64,000 bases of DNA, from the NCBI GenBank assembly GCA_016793885.1, contig JAEUHE010000136.1, forward strand, positions 23,071 to 87,070, in the 5' to 3' direction. Origin of the DNA: Verrucomicrobiales bacterium. GTDB taxonomy: Bacteria > Verrucomicrobiota > Verrucomicrobiia > Limisphaerales > UBA11320. The position numbers and the translations under genes were made by a program. The first letter of the stretch is position 1; the number at the start of each line of letters is the position of its first letter. Below, piece after piece: positions 53,357 through 63,793 of this stretch. Under the pieces are notes generated by a model. It was not told the origin of the DNA, did not search any database, and saw only the letters and a list, made by a program, of their open reading frames with translations.

Positions 53357-56011
53357 CTACTCCTCTCGATCGCTGGGGAGAGTGGCTCCCCAGCGGCCGA
53401 CCGCGAACGAAACCGCGGTTCCTACGGCAAGGATGACCGCCGCCAGGCCGCTGATCTGCAGCCACGGCACGTCCATGACCAAGGTCCAGCCAAACGTCTG
53501 CTTGTTGATCACATGGATGAGCATCCAACCCAAAGCCAGGCTCACCGCTGTGCCCGCGACCACTCCGCCCGCGGCTAAGGCCAGGCCCTCGCAGGCGGTG
53601 GCCCGGGCGATTTGTGGTCGCGTCATTCCGACCGACCGCAAAATGCTCAGCTCTCCCCTGCGTTCGAGCAGCAGGCTGACCAGGGTTAAGCCAAGCCCCA
53701 CCACCGCAACCAGCACTCCAATGATCTCCAGCGCGTAGGTGATGGCGAACGTTTGCTGAAAAATGCGGAGAATCTCGGAGCGCAAATGCGCGTTGCTGAA
53801 GAACCGGAGGCCCGGGAATTCCTGCTGCCACTTCGAGCGCATCGCCTCCGGCGAGGATCCCGCTTTGAGGAACAGCATCAGTGCCGATGCCTGTTCCTCG
53901 TGGAACCAACGGGCGAAATGCTGGCGTTCGATCAAGATGGAACCTCGCTCGTTGCCGTAGTCGGCGAACACGCCGGCGATGGTCAGTTCCCGAGTTCCTG
54001 AGGGAGTGGGAAGCGGGATCCGATCTCCCCGGCGTTTTCTGAAGCGTTCGCTAAAACTCTCGCTGACGACCGCGAGGCCTTCGTTTTCGTGTGAACGAAA
54101 AACGGCCTCCGACAGAGGTTCGTCCACCCACGGAAGCTGGGTGCGGCTTCGCAGGACCGAGAGTTCCGCTCCCGACAGCAGGGTCCGACCCTCAGGCAGG
54201 CTAACTTCGCAGCTCTGCACGATATTCGCGTCGGCAACACCCGGGTGGGCCACGATCTTCTTCCAAGACTCTGCTGAGATGCGACTGAGAGTGGTGGCGC
54301 TTTGCGCTGCGGTGCTGGAAACGTACAGGTCGGCTTGGAAGGTGCGTTCGATCCAGCCTCTCATCGTGGTGTCAAAGCTGGAGACGAGTATCCCCATCCC
54401 GGCGGTCATGGCGATCGCGCACACCAGCCCCGCGGTGGCCAGACGGTGTCGTCCGGAGGGGGGGAGCAAGTGGCCTGCGCAGAGGCGCAAGGAGATGAAT
54501 CGGGCGCCCAGAGGTCGGCCGAGGCGGGCTAGCCCGCGCAAGGCTGCGCCACCGAGAATCCCTCCCCCGAGGATCCAGCACAATGCGGAGAAGTAGCCTG
54601 CGAGTGGAAAACGTACACCGCCCGCAAAGTTGACGGGCGGCAGCGGCAGGAGCGCGAACCCCAACAGCATGAATACCGTGCCCTGGCCCTCCCGCTGCCA
54701 GAACGTCATCCCCAACGGGGACTTCGGATGGCGGACCAGGATTTGAGCGGGCGGGGTTCGCGCGGCGTTTCGTGCCGGAATCCAGCCCGCCAACAGGCTG
54801 GTCCCCACTGCCAAGCCGATCGCGAGCAACCACTCGCCGATGGCCATGGTGGCCTGGTCCACGCTCGTGGTGTAGTACAGGGCATTCACCGTGCGGCCCA
54901 CAAGTCGGACCGAGAGTTGGGCGCCAGCCCAACCCAGCAGTCCACCCAGCAGTCCACCCGCGAGCCCCAGCATCGTTGCCTCCAGCAGCCAGACCCTTTG
55001 GATTTGTCCCTCCTCGACCCCCAGAGACCGCAGAATGCCAATCTCCTCCCGTCGTCGGACGACGGCCCCATCGAGCGCTTGGAAGATCAGGTAGAGCCCG
55101 ACCATCAGGGCGATCAGGGAAAGAATCGTGAGGTTGAGGCGGAAGGCTCGGGTCATGGTGGCCGCGCTGTCCCGACGCTCGCCCGGAGAGGATACTAGCC
55201 AACGATCCTGGGACCATTCCTGGAGTTGAGCTTGCAAGGCAGTCCGTCGTTGGGGGGCTGAGTCCCCCTCGGGAACCTGGAACTCGATCCGGCTCAGCAT
55301 TCCGCGGCGATCGACCAAGGCTTGCAGTGCCGGAAGGTCCATGATCAGCAGCTGGGCGGGGGCACGGGGAGCGTGGGGATGGGTGGGAATGAGGCCGGCG
55401 ATGGTAAGGGTGACAACCCGTTCATGGATCACCAGCGGCAGTGGGTCTCCGATCCGAAGTCGGTCTCGTTCTGCCAGGGCTTTGCTGATGTAGATCGCCC
55501 GGGGGTCCCTCAAGGTCCGCCAGAAGTTGGTGGAGCCCGATTGGGTCGCTCCCGCCGGCTCCGTTTGGCCAAACCACGATCGATCTTGGATCCGGCTGGC
55601 CGCTAGATTCTGGATGCCGATCAGATCGACCCCCAGCAGCTGCAAGGTTTCTTGGGATCCGATCGAGGCCGCCTCCTGAGATTGCGCTCGCACGGCAGTG
55701 GTTTCGAAGATCGGTGTCAGGACGATGGGAGCGAGGCCCAGCCGGGATCTCAGTTCCTGGAGAACCGATTCGGGCAGCATTCCGGCCGGCGCTTGGATCA
55801 GCCAATCGCATTCTTGGACGATCAAGTCGGTGAACGTTTGGAAACTGGCCAGGGCCGCCCGATTGGCCAGGCGGATGGAGAAAAAAACCGCAATGCCCAA
55901 AGCCAGGACGAGAACCAGGAGCAAGGATTGTTTGGGCGCCTGAAGCCAATGGCGCCAGGCGAACTGACGCAGCAGGGTCCCCATGAGACCTGGAGTGGAG
56001 CTTCGGTTCAT
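53357..56011 (-). CDS. ABC transporter permease of FtsX/MacB type (fused AttF-AttG-like)
   Basis: About 884 residues. Two FtsX-type halves are visible: an N-terminal membrane helix (QSLLLVLVLALGIAVFFSIR), a large periplasmic domain, a core with three segments (LTILSLIALMVGLYLIFQAL, GLLGGLLGWAGAQLS, MAIGEWLLAIGLAVGTSLLA), a linker with further hydrophobic segments, then a second helix-periplasmic-core unit ending LAAVILAVGTAVSFAVGRWG. This matches AttF and AttG fused in one polypeptide. The start at 56011 leaves seven bases after the ATPase stop. The extension to 56050 overlaps the ATPase. It likely exports or presents a lipid or hydrophobic molecule in combination with the lipocalin. Confidence 0.9.
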   Translation of the reverse strand: MNRSSTPGLMGTLLRQFAWRHWLQAPKQSLLLVLVLALGIAVFFSIRLANRAALASFQTFTDLIVQECDWLIQAPAGMLPESVLQELRSRLGLAPIVLTPIFETTAVRAQSQEAASIGSQETLQLLGVDLIGIQNLAASRIQDRSWFGQTEPAGATQSGSTNFWRTLRDPRAIYISKALAERDRLRIGDPLPLVIHERVVTLTIAGLIPTHPHAPRAPAQLLIMDLPALQALVDRRGMLSRIEFQVPEGDSAPQRRTALQAQLQEWSQDRWLVSSPGERRDSAATMTRAFRLNLTILSLIALMVGLYLIFQALDGAVVRRREEIGILRSLGVEEGQIQRVWLLEATMLGLAGGLLGGLLGWAGAQLSVRLVGRTVNALYYTTSVDQATMAIGEWLLAIGLAVGTSLLAGWIPARNAARTPPAQILVRHPKSPLGMTFWQREGQGTVFMLLGFALLPLPPVNFAGGVRFPLAGYFSALCWILGGGILGGAALRGLARLGRPLGARFISLRLCAGHLLPPSGRHRLATAGLVCAIAMTAGMGILVSSFDTTMRGWIERTFQADLYVSSTAAQSATTLSRISAESWKKIVAHPGVADANIVQSCEVSLPEGRTLLSGAELSVLRSRTQLPWVDEPLSEAVFRSHENEGLAVVSESFSERFRKRRGDRIPLPTPSGTRELTIAGVFADYGNERGSILIERQHFARWFHEEQASALMLFLKAGSSPEAMRSKWQQEFPGLRFFSNAHLRSEILRIFQQTFAITYALEIIGVLVAVVGLGLTLVSLLLERRGELSILRSVGMTRPQIARATACEGLALAAGGVVAGTAVSLALGWMLIHVINKQTFGWTLVMDVPWLQISGLAAVILAVGTAVSFAVGRWGATLPSDREE

Positions 56012-56018
56012 GGATTGC

Positions 56019-56762
56019 TCATCCGAGCGTATCTGCGATGATGATTCCATCGCGGAGCTGGATGGTTCGCTGGCAGATGGCTGCAGCCTCCAGGCTGTGG
56101 GTCACCAATACTAGCGCGGTCTGTGTCTCGTCGGTCAGATCGCGGAGCAGGGCCAGGATGTTCTCTCCATTCACCGAATCGAGATTTCCGGTCGGCTCGT
56201 CGGCAAGGATCAAGGCGGGCTGATGGATGAGCGCCCTCGCGATCGCCACCCGCTGCATCTCGCCCCCGGACAACTGTCCGGGAAAGGCATCGGCGCGCGC
56301 CGAGAGCTTAACTCGATCCAGCAGACGTTGCACCCTGGAACGACGCTCCTCGGTGGGAACTCCGATCAGCTGCAGGGGAAACTCCACATTCTCGAAAGCG
56401 GTCAGTGTGGGCAGGAGGTGGAAAAACTGGAAGATGCTGCCGACATGGTGGCGTCTGACGTGCGCTAGTTCGTCGCTCGACAGCGACGACAGGCTTTGGC
56501 CTCGAATGTGGATCGAGCCAGAATCCGGCTTGTCCACCCCGCCCAAGCAATTCAGCAGGGTGGTTTTTCCACTGCCGGACGGGCCGATGAGGGCCACGCG
56601 TTGTCCGGCCGTGAGTGACATCGAAACGCGGTTGAGAACTAGGCGACCAGCATAGGATTTGGAAACCTGGGAAACCTCCAGCACCTGCACGGGGGCTACC
56701 TCATCTGGAGTCTTTGGACTGAGATGAGCGGCAGCAAGCCGGGTGTTGTCGGATGGTCGCAT
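56019..56762 (-). CDS. ABC transporter ATP-binding protein (LolD/MacB-like)
   Basis: 247 residues. Walker A GPSGSGKTTLL, Q-loop region VGSIFQFFHLLPTLTAFENV, signature LSGGEMQRVAIARAL, Walker B LILADEPTGNLD, and the H-loop VTHSLEAA are all intact. It energises the FtsX-type permease encoded seven bases downstream, and first position in the three-gene operon supports the AttE role. The first ~25 residues vary in this family. Confidence 0.95.
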   Translation of the reverse strand: MRPSDNTRLAAAHLSPKTPDEVAPVQVLEVSQVSKSYAGRLVLNRVSMSLTAGQRVALIGPSGSGKTTLLNCLGGVDKPDSGSIHIRGQSLSSLSSDELAHVRRHHVGSIFQFFHLLPTLTAFENVEFPLQLIGVPTEERRSRVQRLLDRVKLSARADAFPGQLSGGEMQRVAIARALIHQPALILADEPTGNLDSVNGENILALLRDLTDETQTALVLVTHSLEAAAICQRTIQLRDGIIIADTLG

Positions 56763-56989
56763 GGAATCAGTTTGTACCTGAGACCACGGGTTGTCGATGG
56801 TGACGCCACTTCCTTGGAGTTTGGCCTGCCACGCTGGCCGGTGTCTTGCGGAGGGAACAGGGGCGGCACCCGTGCCAGACCGGGATCATCCGCCCAAGTC
56901 GAACCGCGCAGCGGGTCGCTTGCCTTTTGGTGCTGGGTAGTCTTTGTTGGGAGGCTCCCTTGAGAAGGAAGAGAAATGGATGTCGGGAG

Positions 56990-58801
56990 ATGGGAATGGA
57001 TATGTCATACGAAATGCTGCTTTTACTGGGCCTGATCTTGGTTTCTCTCGTCTTTTTCTGGGGAGACTGGGTTTCTTCGGACATCGTGGCCCTGGGGCTG
57101 TTGCTGCTCCTGATCTTCACCGGTCTGCTGACCCCTCGGGATGCCTTCGCCGGGTTTGGCAGCGATACGGTGCTCATGACCTTTGGGTTGCTGCTGCTAA
57201 CGGGAACCCTGGTCAAAACGGGTGCCGTACAGTTGGTGGGACAGGCCATCCACAGCCGGGTGCGGGGTGGTCCGGTGGTGCTCTTGGGGGTGATCATGAT
57301 GACCGTTGCCGGAATGAGCGCGCTGGTGAGCAACACGGCCACGGCGGCCTTCTTCGTTCCGGTGGTGGTCGGGCTGGCGGCGCGGGCTGGGCAATCGCCG
57401 TCGAAGTTTCTGCTGCCCGTGGCCTTCGCCTCCATTTTGAGTAGCTCCGTCACTTTGATCAGCACCTCGACGAATCTCGTGGTGAGCGGCTTGATGGTTA
57501 CCTCGGGACTGGCTCCATTGGGGATGTTTGAACTTACCCCCGTTGGGCTTCCGATCGTCCTGCTCGGGCTGACTTACATGATGCTCCTCGGGCGTCGGCT
57601 CATCCCCGACCGTTCTGGACCTCCAGGACTGATCGACCAATTTGGAATGCGTTCCTATCTCACGGAGGTGCTGATCCTGGAGAACTCACCCCTCGTTGGG
57701 CGCACTCTCGGGGAATCGGGTCTGGGTCGTGATCTCGATTTCACGGTGATCCGCCTGCTTCGGGGCAAGGACCAGTATCTCCAGCCGCGAAGCAACCTGG
57801 TCCTGCAGTCTCTCGACGTGCTTTTGGTGGAGGGACCGCGGCAGGAGGTTTTGAAGGTCAAGGACGTTGCTGGCATCGAGATCAAGGCGGATGTGACCTT
57901 GGCGGATCCCAGTGTGAAAAGCGCCGACTTGGCCCTGGTTGAGGCTCTGGTGATTCCCGGCTCATCCTTGAGTGGCCGGACCCTGAACTCGGTGCGATTC
58001 CGGGATCGCTACAACCTCCAGGTGCTGGGGTTGAATCGTCATGGGAAAAATCTTCTGACCAAGCTGAGCCGGATCGGCCTGCGGGTGGGCGACGTGCTTC
58101 TGCTGCAGGGAGCCAAATCAGCCTTTGTGAGCCTCGAGGAAGACCGTGCCCTCAGCATTCTGGGAGAAGTGTCCGAAGACCGGCCGGACCGCACCAAGGC
58201 TCTGCGCGCCGGGGGAATTTTTCTGTTTGTTCTAGTCCTGGGCAGTCTGGGAGTGATGACCTTGCCGGTGGCCGTGTTGCTGGGCGCATTCCTGACGCTG
58301 GCCACCCGGTGTGTGACTGCGGAAGCGGCCTATCGGGAGATCGAGTGGCGGGCGATCATTCTGATCGCGTGCATGCTGGGGCTGGGTGTGGCGATGGAAA
58401 AAACCGGCACCGCCAAAGCCTTGGCCTCGCTCCTGGCGGGATTCGTGGAGCATTGGAATCCGCTCTGGCTGCTGGCTGGGTTTTTCGCGATCACCACGCT
58501 GCTGACTCAGCCCATGTCCAATCAGGCGGCGGCCGCGGTGGTGTTGCCTATTGCCGTGCAAACCGCCGCGCAACTGGGGCTTAACCCACGCCCTTTCGCG
58601 GTGATGATTGCCCTGGCGGCGAGTTGCTCATTCCTGACCCCTCTCGAGCCGGCTTGCTTGCTGGTGTACGGTCCCGGACGTTACCGTTTCGGAGATTTCT
58701 TCCGGGTGGGTTTTCCGCTGGTGATCGCAATCTTTTTGCTGTCGGTGTTCTTGGTCCCCAAGTTCTGGCCGCTGCGGGTTATCGGGGCTTCATCTCCTTG
58801 A
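56990..58801 (+). CDS. SLC13/DASS-family sodium-anion transporter with two RCK-C domains
   Basis: About 603 residues. Membrane half one (LGLILVSLVFFWGDWVSSDI to GLTYMMLLGRRLI) shows the DASS block MSALVSNTATAAFFVPVVVG and STSTNLVVSGLMVTSG. Two TrkA-C/RCK-C-like soluble domains follow (about 225-380; LVGRTLGESGLGRDLDFTV, LSGRTLNSVRFRDRYNLQVL). The second membrane half has AIILIACMLGLGVAMEKTGT, PMSNQAAAAVVLPIAVQ and FLTPLEPACLLVYGPGRYRF. Such proteins carry sulfate, citrate or dicarboxylates; ligand unknown. ATGs at 56990, 56996 and 57002 are all possible starts. The stop overlaps that of the convergent kinase gene by 23 bases. Confidence 0.88.
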   Translation: MGMDMSYEMLLLLGLILVSLVFFWGDWVSSDIVALGLLLLLIFTGLLTPRDAFAGFGSDTVLMTFGLLLLTGTLVKTGAVQLVGQAIHSRVRGGPVVLLGVIMMTVAGMSALVSNTATAAFFVPVVVGLAARAGQSPSKFLLPVAFASILSSSVTLISTSTNLVVSGLMVTSGLAPLGMFELTPVGLPIVLLGLTYMMLLGRRLIPDRSGPPGLIDQFGMRSYLTEVLILENSPLVGRTLGESGLGRDLDFTVIRLLRGKDQYLQPRSNLVLQSLDVLLVEGPRQEVLKVKDVAGIEIKADVTLADPSVKSADLALVEALVIPGSSLSGRTLNSVRFRDRYNLQVLGLNRHGKNLLTKLSRIGLRVGDVLLLQGAKSAFVSLEEDRALSILGEVSEDRPDRTKALRAGGIFLFVLVLGSLGVMTLPVAVLLGAFLTLATRCVTAEAAYREIEWRAIILIACMLGLGVAMEKTGTAKALASLLAGFVEHWNPLWLLAGFFAITTLLTQPMSNQAAAAVVLPIAVQTAAQLGLNPRPFAVMIALAASCSFLTPLEPACLLVYGPGRYRFGDFFRVGFPLVIAIFLLSVFLVPKFWPLRVIGASSP

Positions 58802-61800
58802 TGAGCCGATGCACCGACGCGCCGAGTTCCTCCATGGTGTTCGGTTTGTAGAGAACTTGGATGACTCCGATGCGGCGGGCCTCGCTCTGGATCTCCTCCG
58901 TGACGTGGCCGGAGCTTAGAATCACCGGAACATCGGGCCTGATCTTGAGGACTTGTTCGGCCACCTTCAGGCCGGAGAATCCAGGCATGTTGAGGTCGGT
59001 GACCACTACATCATAATCTTCCGCGGAAAGGCGAAAGGCCTCGATGGCCTGGGTCGCGTCGGTGAAGCCCGTGACCGAATACCCCAGCCGTTCCAGGATC
59101 CTCTTGGCCAGGTCGACGAGCACATCCTCGTCGTCGAGGTAGAGGATGCGCTGGCCATCCCCTCGGGGCGCGATCCGATTCTCCGCGGGGATTCCTTCCG
59201 GGGACCCCTGGGCCTTTGGAAAGAACAGTTGGAAGGTCGTGCCCAACCCCGGCTTGCTCGTCACGAGAATGCCACCGTCGTGACTCTTCATGATACCGTG
59301 AACTACGGAGAGACCCAGGCCGGTCCCGTGGCCGGTCGCCTTCGTTGTGAAGAACGGTTCGAAGATGCGCGGAATCAGCGTGGCATCCATTCCGGTTCCT
59401 GAATCGGTAACTGCCAGACACGCGAACCATCCGACCTGCAGGCCGGGGAGTTTGGAAATCTGTTCCGAATCGAGCAGCATTCCGCGCAGGCTGATCTCGA
59501 TCTTGCCAGCGCCGGACTCGATGGCATGGGTCGCATTGGTGCAGAGATTGAGGAGAACCTGATGGATCTGGTTGGCGTCCGCCAGAACCGGTGGAGCGTT
59601 GTCATGGATGCTGGTGGCCAGTTCGATGCCCGCCGGCAACGTGGCCCTGAGCAGTCCGACCGATTCCTCGATGACCGACTGCAAGGCGATGATGCGGCGC
59701 GCCTGGGGCTGAGGGCGGCTGAAGCTCAGCAGCTGCTGGACCAGGCTTTTGGCGCGATTGCTTGCCTTGCTGATGTGGTCCAGGTTGTCGGTCGCTGGGT
59801 GATTCGCCCCCAGCTCCAGCCGGGTGAGTTCGGCGTATCCGGCCACCGCGCTGAGGATGTTGTTGAAATCATGGGCGATGCCACCTGCGAGCGTTCCGAT
59901 GGCCTCGAGTTTTTGGGATTGGCGCAGTTGCTCTTCCAGCAGGCGCCGCTCGGTGACGTCCATCAGCGTGGTCAGGGCGCAGGCGTTCCCACCGACCGAT
60001 ATAATCTCCGCTGATTCCAACACGGACCGGACCTCCCCCGCCTGGGTGCGCAGCTGAATTTCCTTTTCCTTATACCCTCGCGCCGCTGTGGAATCGGCTG
60101 GAGCCTCGTGAGGCCCCGTAGTCACCACCTGAAGCTTCAGCTCGGCCGCGCTGTGACCCAGCAGTTCAGGGGCCGGGTAGCCAGTCAGCTTCTCACAGGC
60201 CGAGTTTACTTCGATGAAGCGGTTATCGGCCAGGCGCCGGATTGCCAATGCGATCGGGCTGGAGTGAAAGGCCTTTGAAAACTTCTCCTCCGTGATCCGC
60301 AGATCCTCGGCCATGCGTTTGCGCTGCTCCAGATCCGCCTGCAATTCGGCGGTCCGCTCTCGCACCACCGCCTCCAGGCGGTGAGCGTGCAGGGCGAGTT
60401 GGGCTTTCGCTCTCCAGGCAACCGTGGCCAGCAGGGTGACCAGGAGCAGGGACCCGACCAGCGCGGGTGAGAACCAGCGGCGGCTTTGGATGGGGATGGG
60501 AAATACCTGGAGCGCAGCGACCGCCGGCTGCGGATCCAGATCCATTCCCGCGTCCAGAGACCTGACCTCGACGCGGTGAGGTCCGGCCCGGAGGTCGGCA
60601 GTGGCAATTTTCCAGGTATGCCCCGCCCGGAACGGAGACCATTGCCCGTCGTCAATCTTCCACGAAAAAAGATGATCCCGTCGGTTTTCCCGAGGCTGGT
60701 ATCTTTCGGTAGCGACGGCCGTAACCTGAATTGAGTCGCCTCGCAGCAGCTTGGTCTGGCTGAGCTGGATGCTCGTCCGGGGGGGGAGGCGATCCGGCTT
60801 GAACCGTAGGACTCTGGTGTCGTCCCCGAGCCAATAGCTTCCATCGGGAGCCTTGGCCACGCCCTTGGCCACCGTGTCGCCGGGCACCTCGATGGTGATT
60901 GGGTTCGGCTCCGGGGACGGCGGCACGAGGGTCAGGACTCCTTTGCCCCCCGCCATCAAGGTCCCGTCGGCCGCGAGACTTAGATTCAATGGGGCATCGA
61001 CGGCATAGAGCGTCCATGTCTCGCCTTGCAGTCGGGCGAGGCCGCTTTGCCCACCCATCGTTCCGCTGAAACCGAACCAGAGCTCGGAACCCCGCTCCAG
61101 ACATCCGAACACATGCCGGGCCGGCACGTTGGTAACGGACTCGAAGAGTTCATCGGGACCGTTGCGAAGCCGGAACAACCCTGCGTCACCGTAGAGCCAC
61201 AACGAGCCGGCGGAATCGCAATGCATGCCGAAGCGAAACCGACTTACCACCGCCCGTGCGAGGGGGCGGATCTGGAGAGAGTTCATTTCGAGTCGCGCGA
61301 GCTGGAAATCTTCCGAGTCGGCCGAGCCTTCCGCGATGATCCATACCCCGTTCGCCGCGCCGCAGATGCGCGAGGGAAGGATAGTCCCCGGAAGTTCGGT
61401 GAGTGCTCGAGTGACCCAAGAGGTGCCATCAAAGCGGCTCGCGCTTGGGGATGAGTCACTTGCTGCACCGACCAGCCAGAGAGCGCCTTGACGATCCAAC
61501 GCCCCGGCCTGGATCGAGGCGAGGGTCGGCCGGGGGAGAGTTTTGGAAATGGTGAGACTGTCTTCCCAGGAGACGATCTCATCACGGTTCCAGCCCCAAA
61601 CTTTGCCATCCCTGGAACAGATCAGTTGATCATAAATGCGTTCTGAACGCTCCCAGGTTCCTTCGACATGCCGCACGGGAGCGGTGTTTCGCTGTCGGTC
61701 CAGCAGGCGACCAAACCAGAGTCCACCTTGCCCGTCGGTGAACAGCGGCTCGGACAGGTTGGCGTATTCTTGCCATTCGGCGCCCCGACGTTGCCATCGC

Positions 61801-62819
61801 ACTAGGCAGTCATAGCCCAGTAACCACAGGGATCCGTCCGGCGCCTCCTGAACGTCCTCGTGATAGCCCATCGGAACCACGAAGCTGGCTGACCGACGCC
61901 TCCAGCCATCGGCGGTCCATTCGAGAAACGCGTGCCGGCCTCCTTCGACAATCCCACTGGTCACGATCTCACCATCGGAGGTCGAGCAGATGCCGCTGTG
62001 ATGCAGGTGGTCCGAAGTGATCTGGCGCCACTCGGCACCACTGGACAGAAAAACCTCATGGCCGGCGGAGTACATCACGCCGTGACGAGCCGACTCCGCC
62101 AGCGAACTGCTCCGCCATTGGAACGTGACTGAGGTCGGCGGCGTGAAGGCCGCGCTCCACCGGTCCCCTTTCAGTTCGGCCAACCCGGAGAGGGTCGCGG
62201 CAAAATGGCGGCCATGTGAATCGCGGAGATGGTCCACGACATAGTGATTCGGGAGACCGTCCTGCTTATGGAAGGCCCGCCAGCGCCCCTCCTTCCAGGA
62301 GGTGATGCCTCCCGTCGCCTCCCCGTTAGGCCAGCTGTCACTGCAAAACCAAATGGTGCCGTCCGGATCCTGATCGATACGCCGAACATTGGGGCCGGCC
62401 AGACCGGATTCTGAACCGTGAGTCACGAAGTTTCGTCCATCGAAGGTGCCCGCACCGCGGTCGGTTCCCACCCACAGCTGGCCGTTCTGTACTATCCGAA
62501 CACAGCGGACGAAATCGCTCGGCAGGCCGTTGGACTTGGAGTAGCGGCGCCAGGAGTAGCCATCATATTCGTAGAGTCCATCCGACGCTGCGATCCAGGC
62601 GGTACCATGTCGGGGGCTGGACTTGTCTCGCACGAAATCCAGGTTGAACAGGTTCTTCTTGGCCAATCCGGAGTCGGGAAGGAGGGAGGCTACTTTCCAG
62701 GCTTGGTCCAGAATCTCCACGGGGGCTTGACCAGGGGCAGCGTAAGGCGCAAAGAGCCGCAGGCAAAGAATTGCCGAGCACACCCAACGGCACCGCCTTC
62801 CTAATGCTTCAGCCGCCAT
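58779..62819 (-). CDS. Propeller-sensor hybrid histidine kinase with receiver
   Basis: 1346 residues. A signal peptide ([20 protein letters not shown]) precedes a beta-propeller of Reg_prop-type repeats (about 40-700; [67 protein letters not shown]). A Y_Y_Y-like domain ([14 protein letters not shown], near 740), one membrane segment ([16 protein letters not shown]), a PAS (about 855-965), HisKA with [20 protein letters not shown], HATPase_c ([31 protein letters not shown]) and a C-terminal receiver ([34 protein letters not shown]) follow. The N-terminus is like Bacteroidota polysaccharide sensors, but the HTH output is absent. GGAGG five bases before the ATG is a clear ribosome-binding site. 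Confidence 0.94.
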   Translation of the reverse strand: MAAEALGRRCRWVCSAILCLRLFAPYAAPGQAPVEILDQAWKVASLLPDSGLAKKNLFNLDFVRDKSSPRHGTAWIAASDGLYEYDGYSWRRYSKSNGLPSDFVRCVRIVQNGQLWVGTDRGAGTFDGRNFVTHGSESGLAGPNVRRIDQDPDGTIWFCSDSWPNGEATGGITSWKEGRWRAFHKQDGLPNHYVVDHLRDSHGRHFAATLSGLAELKGDRWSAAFTPPTSVTFQWRSSSLAESARHGVMYSAGHEVFLSSGAEWRQITSDHLHHSGICSTSDGEIVTSGIVEGGRHAFLEWTADGWRRRSASFVVPMGYHEDVQEAPDGSLWLLGYDCLVRWQRRGAEWQEYANLSEPLFTDGQGGLWFGRLLDRQRNTAPVRHVEGTWERSERIYDQLICSRDGKVWGWNRDEIVSWEDSLTISKTLPRPTLASIQAGALDRQGALWLVGAASDSSPSASRFDGTSWVTRALTELPGTILPSRICGAANGVWIIAEGSADSEDFQLARLEMNSLQIRPLARAVVSRFRFGMHCDSAGSLWLYGDAGLFRLRNGPDELFESVTNVPARHVFGCLERGSELWFGFSGTMGGQSGLARLQGETWTLYAVDAPLNLSLAADGTLMAGGKGVLTLVPPSPEPNPITIEVPGDTVAKGVAKAPDGSYWLGDDTRVLRFKPDRLPPRTSIQLSQTKLLRGDSIQVTAVATERYQPRENRRDHLFSWKIDDGQWSPFRAGHTWKIATADLRAGPHRVEVRSLDAGMDLDPQPAVAALQVFPIPIQSRRWFSPALVGSLLLVTLLATVAWRAKAQLALHAHRLEAVVRERTAELQADLEQRKRMAEDLRITEEKFSKAFHSSPIALAIRRLADNRFIEVNSACEKLTGYPAPELLGHSAAELKLQVVTTGPHEAPADSTAARGYKEKEIQLRTQAGEVRSVLESAEIISVGGNACALTTLMDVTERRLLEEQLRQSQKLEAIGTLAGGIAHDFNNILSAVAGYAELTRLELGANHPATDNLDHISKASNRAKSLVQQLLSFSRPQPQARRIIALQSVIEESVGLLRATLPAGIELATSIHDNAPPVLADANQIHQVLLNLCTNATHAIESGAGKIEISLRGMLLDSEQISKLPGLQVGWFACLAVTDSGTGMDATLIPRIFEPFFTTKATGHGTGLGLSVVHGIMKSHDGGILVTSKPGLGTTFQLFFPKAQGSPEGIPAENRIAPRGDGQRILYLDDEDVLVDLAKRILERLGYSVTGFTDATQAIEAFRLSAEDYDVVVTDLNMPGFSGLKVAEQVLKIRPDVPVILSSGHVTEEIQSEARRIGVIQVLYKPNTMEELGASVHRLIKEMKPR

Positions 62820-62899
62820 TACCTCCTATCTGAAGCCTATTTCCAGCGGAAGTTCAATCTCAAGTTGCAGGGCTTTTGGTGTGACTGCCGAGGTTCTGC

Positions 62900-63634
62900 T
62901 CATCCAGCCAAACACTCGAGGAGCAGCGGCAATGTCTCGCCTGCTGCCCCTGGCAAAACGAAGTGGGCTCGTTCGGTAAGCGGCGTGGGTTGCGGGTTGA
63001 TTTCGATGACCGTTGCTCCGGCCTTCAATGCCTGGATGGGCAACGCGGCCGCCGGATACACCACGGAGGAAGTGCCGATGCACAGAAAAGCCTCGCTGTT
63101 TTGGCTGGCATTCGATGCCTGGGTTATCGCTTCTTCGGGAAGAGCCTCTTCGAACCAGACCACATCGGGCCGTAACGGTCCGGCGCACCGAGGGCATTTG
63201 GGTGGCACCTCCTCGCTGTGAGCCCAGGTCTCGACCGGGGTTCCCTCCTGAAAGCATTTCGTGCGATGGATGTTGCCGTGCAGTTCGATCACGTTCTCAC
63301 TTCCGGCTCGCTGATGGAGCCCGTCGACGTTTTGGGTGATGAGCTGAAATTCTGCGAATCGATACTGCATGACTGCGAGTGCTTTGTGGGCCGGGTTCGG
63401 GAGTGCATCCGCGACGAGTTGACGACGCCAGGCGTACCACTCCCAAACCAGCCGGGGGTTTCGCAAAAACGCCCGCGGCGTCGCCAGTTCCTCGGGAGTG
63501 TATTTCGACCAGAGACCGGTTTGTGCGTCCCGGAAAGTGGGTACTCCGCTCTCTGCCGAGACCCCGGCCCCGGTGAGGACCACAACGCGCGTGACTTGGC
63601 GAAGTCGCCGAATCAGGCCTGCGGGAATTTTCAT
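62900..63634 (-). CDS. cobB: NAD-dependent protein deacylase, class III-like sirtuin
   Basis: 244 residues from ATG 63634. VVLTGAGVSAESGVPTFRD binds NAD, ITQNVDGLHQRAG follows, and ELHGN holds catalytic H119. Y67 and R70 in EWYAWRR form the YxxR motif that in class III sirtuins favours succinyl- and malonyl-lysine. At the zinc position the second pair CPRC is present, but the first is KCFQEG with only one cysteine, so zinc may be lost or bound differently. Deacylates lysines in the cytoplasm. Length fits the family. An open frame up to 63754 lacks family features. Confidence 0.92.
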   Translation of the reverse strand: MKIPAGLIRRLRQVTRVVVLTGAGVSAESGVPTFRDAQTGLWSKYTPEELATPRAFLRNPRLVWEWYAWRRQLVADALPNPAHKALAVMQYRFAEFQLITQNVDGLHQRAGSENVIELHGNIHRTKCFQEGTPVETWAHSEEVPPKCPRCAGPLRPDVVWFEEALPEEAITQASNASQNSEAFLCIGTSSVVYPAAALPIQALKAGATVIEINPQPTPLTERAHFVLPGAAGETLPLLLECLAG

Positions 63635-63793
63635 GATCCCCACGTTGCCCACCGAGCGGGAGCGTGGCAAGCGGGTTTGTGACGTCGCCCTCGCTTCGGG
63701 TGTGATTAACTGTGGGTGAGAATGGTGGTGAATTCGCGACGGAAGCGGTGGCATTATCTAAGCATTACCCACAAGTTCCTCGACCAAATGTTA

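Noticed and set aside
53349..53909. Extension of the lipocalin-like protein upstream
   Set aside because: It lies in another frame inside the ABC permease gene; the ATG at 53348 gives a signal peptide and an 8-base gap to the permease stop.
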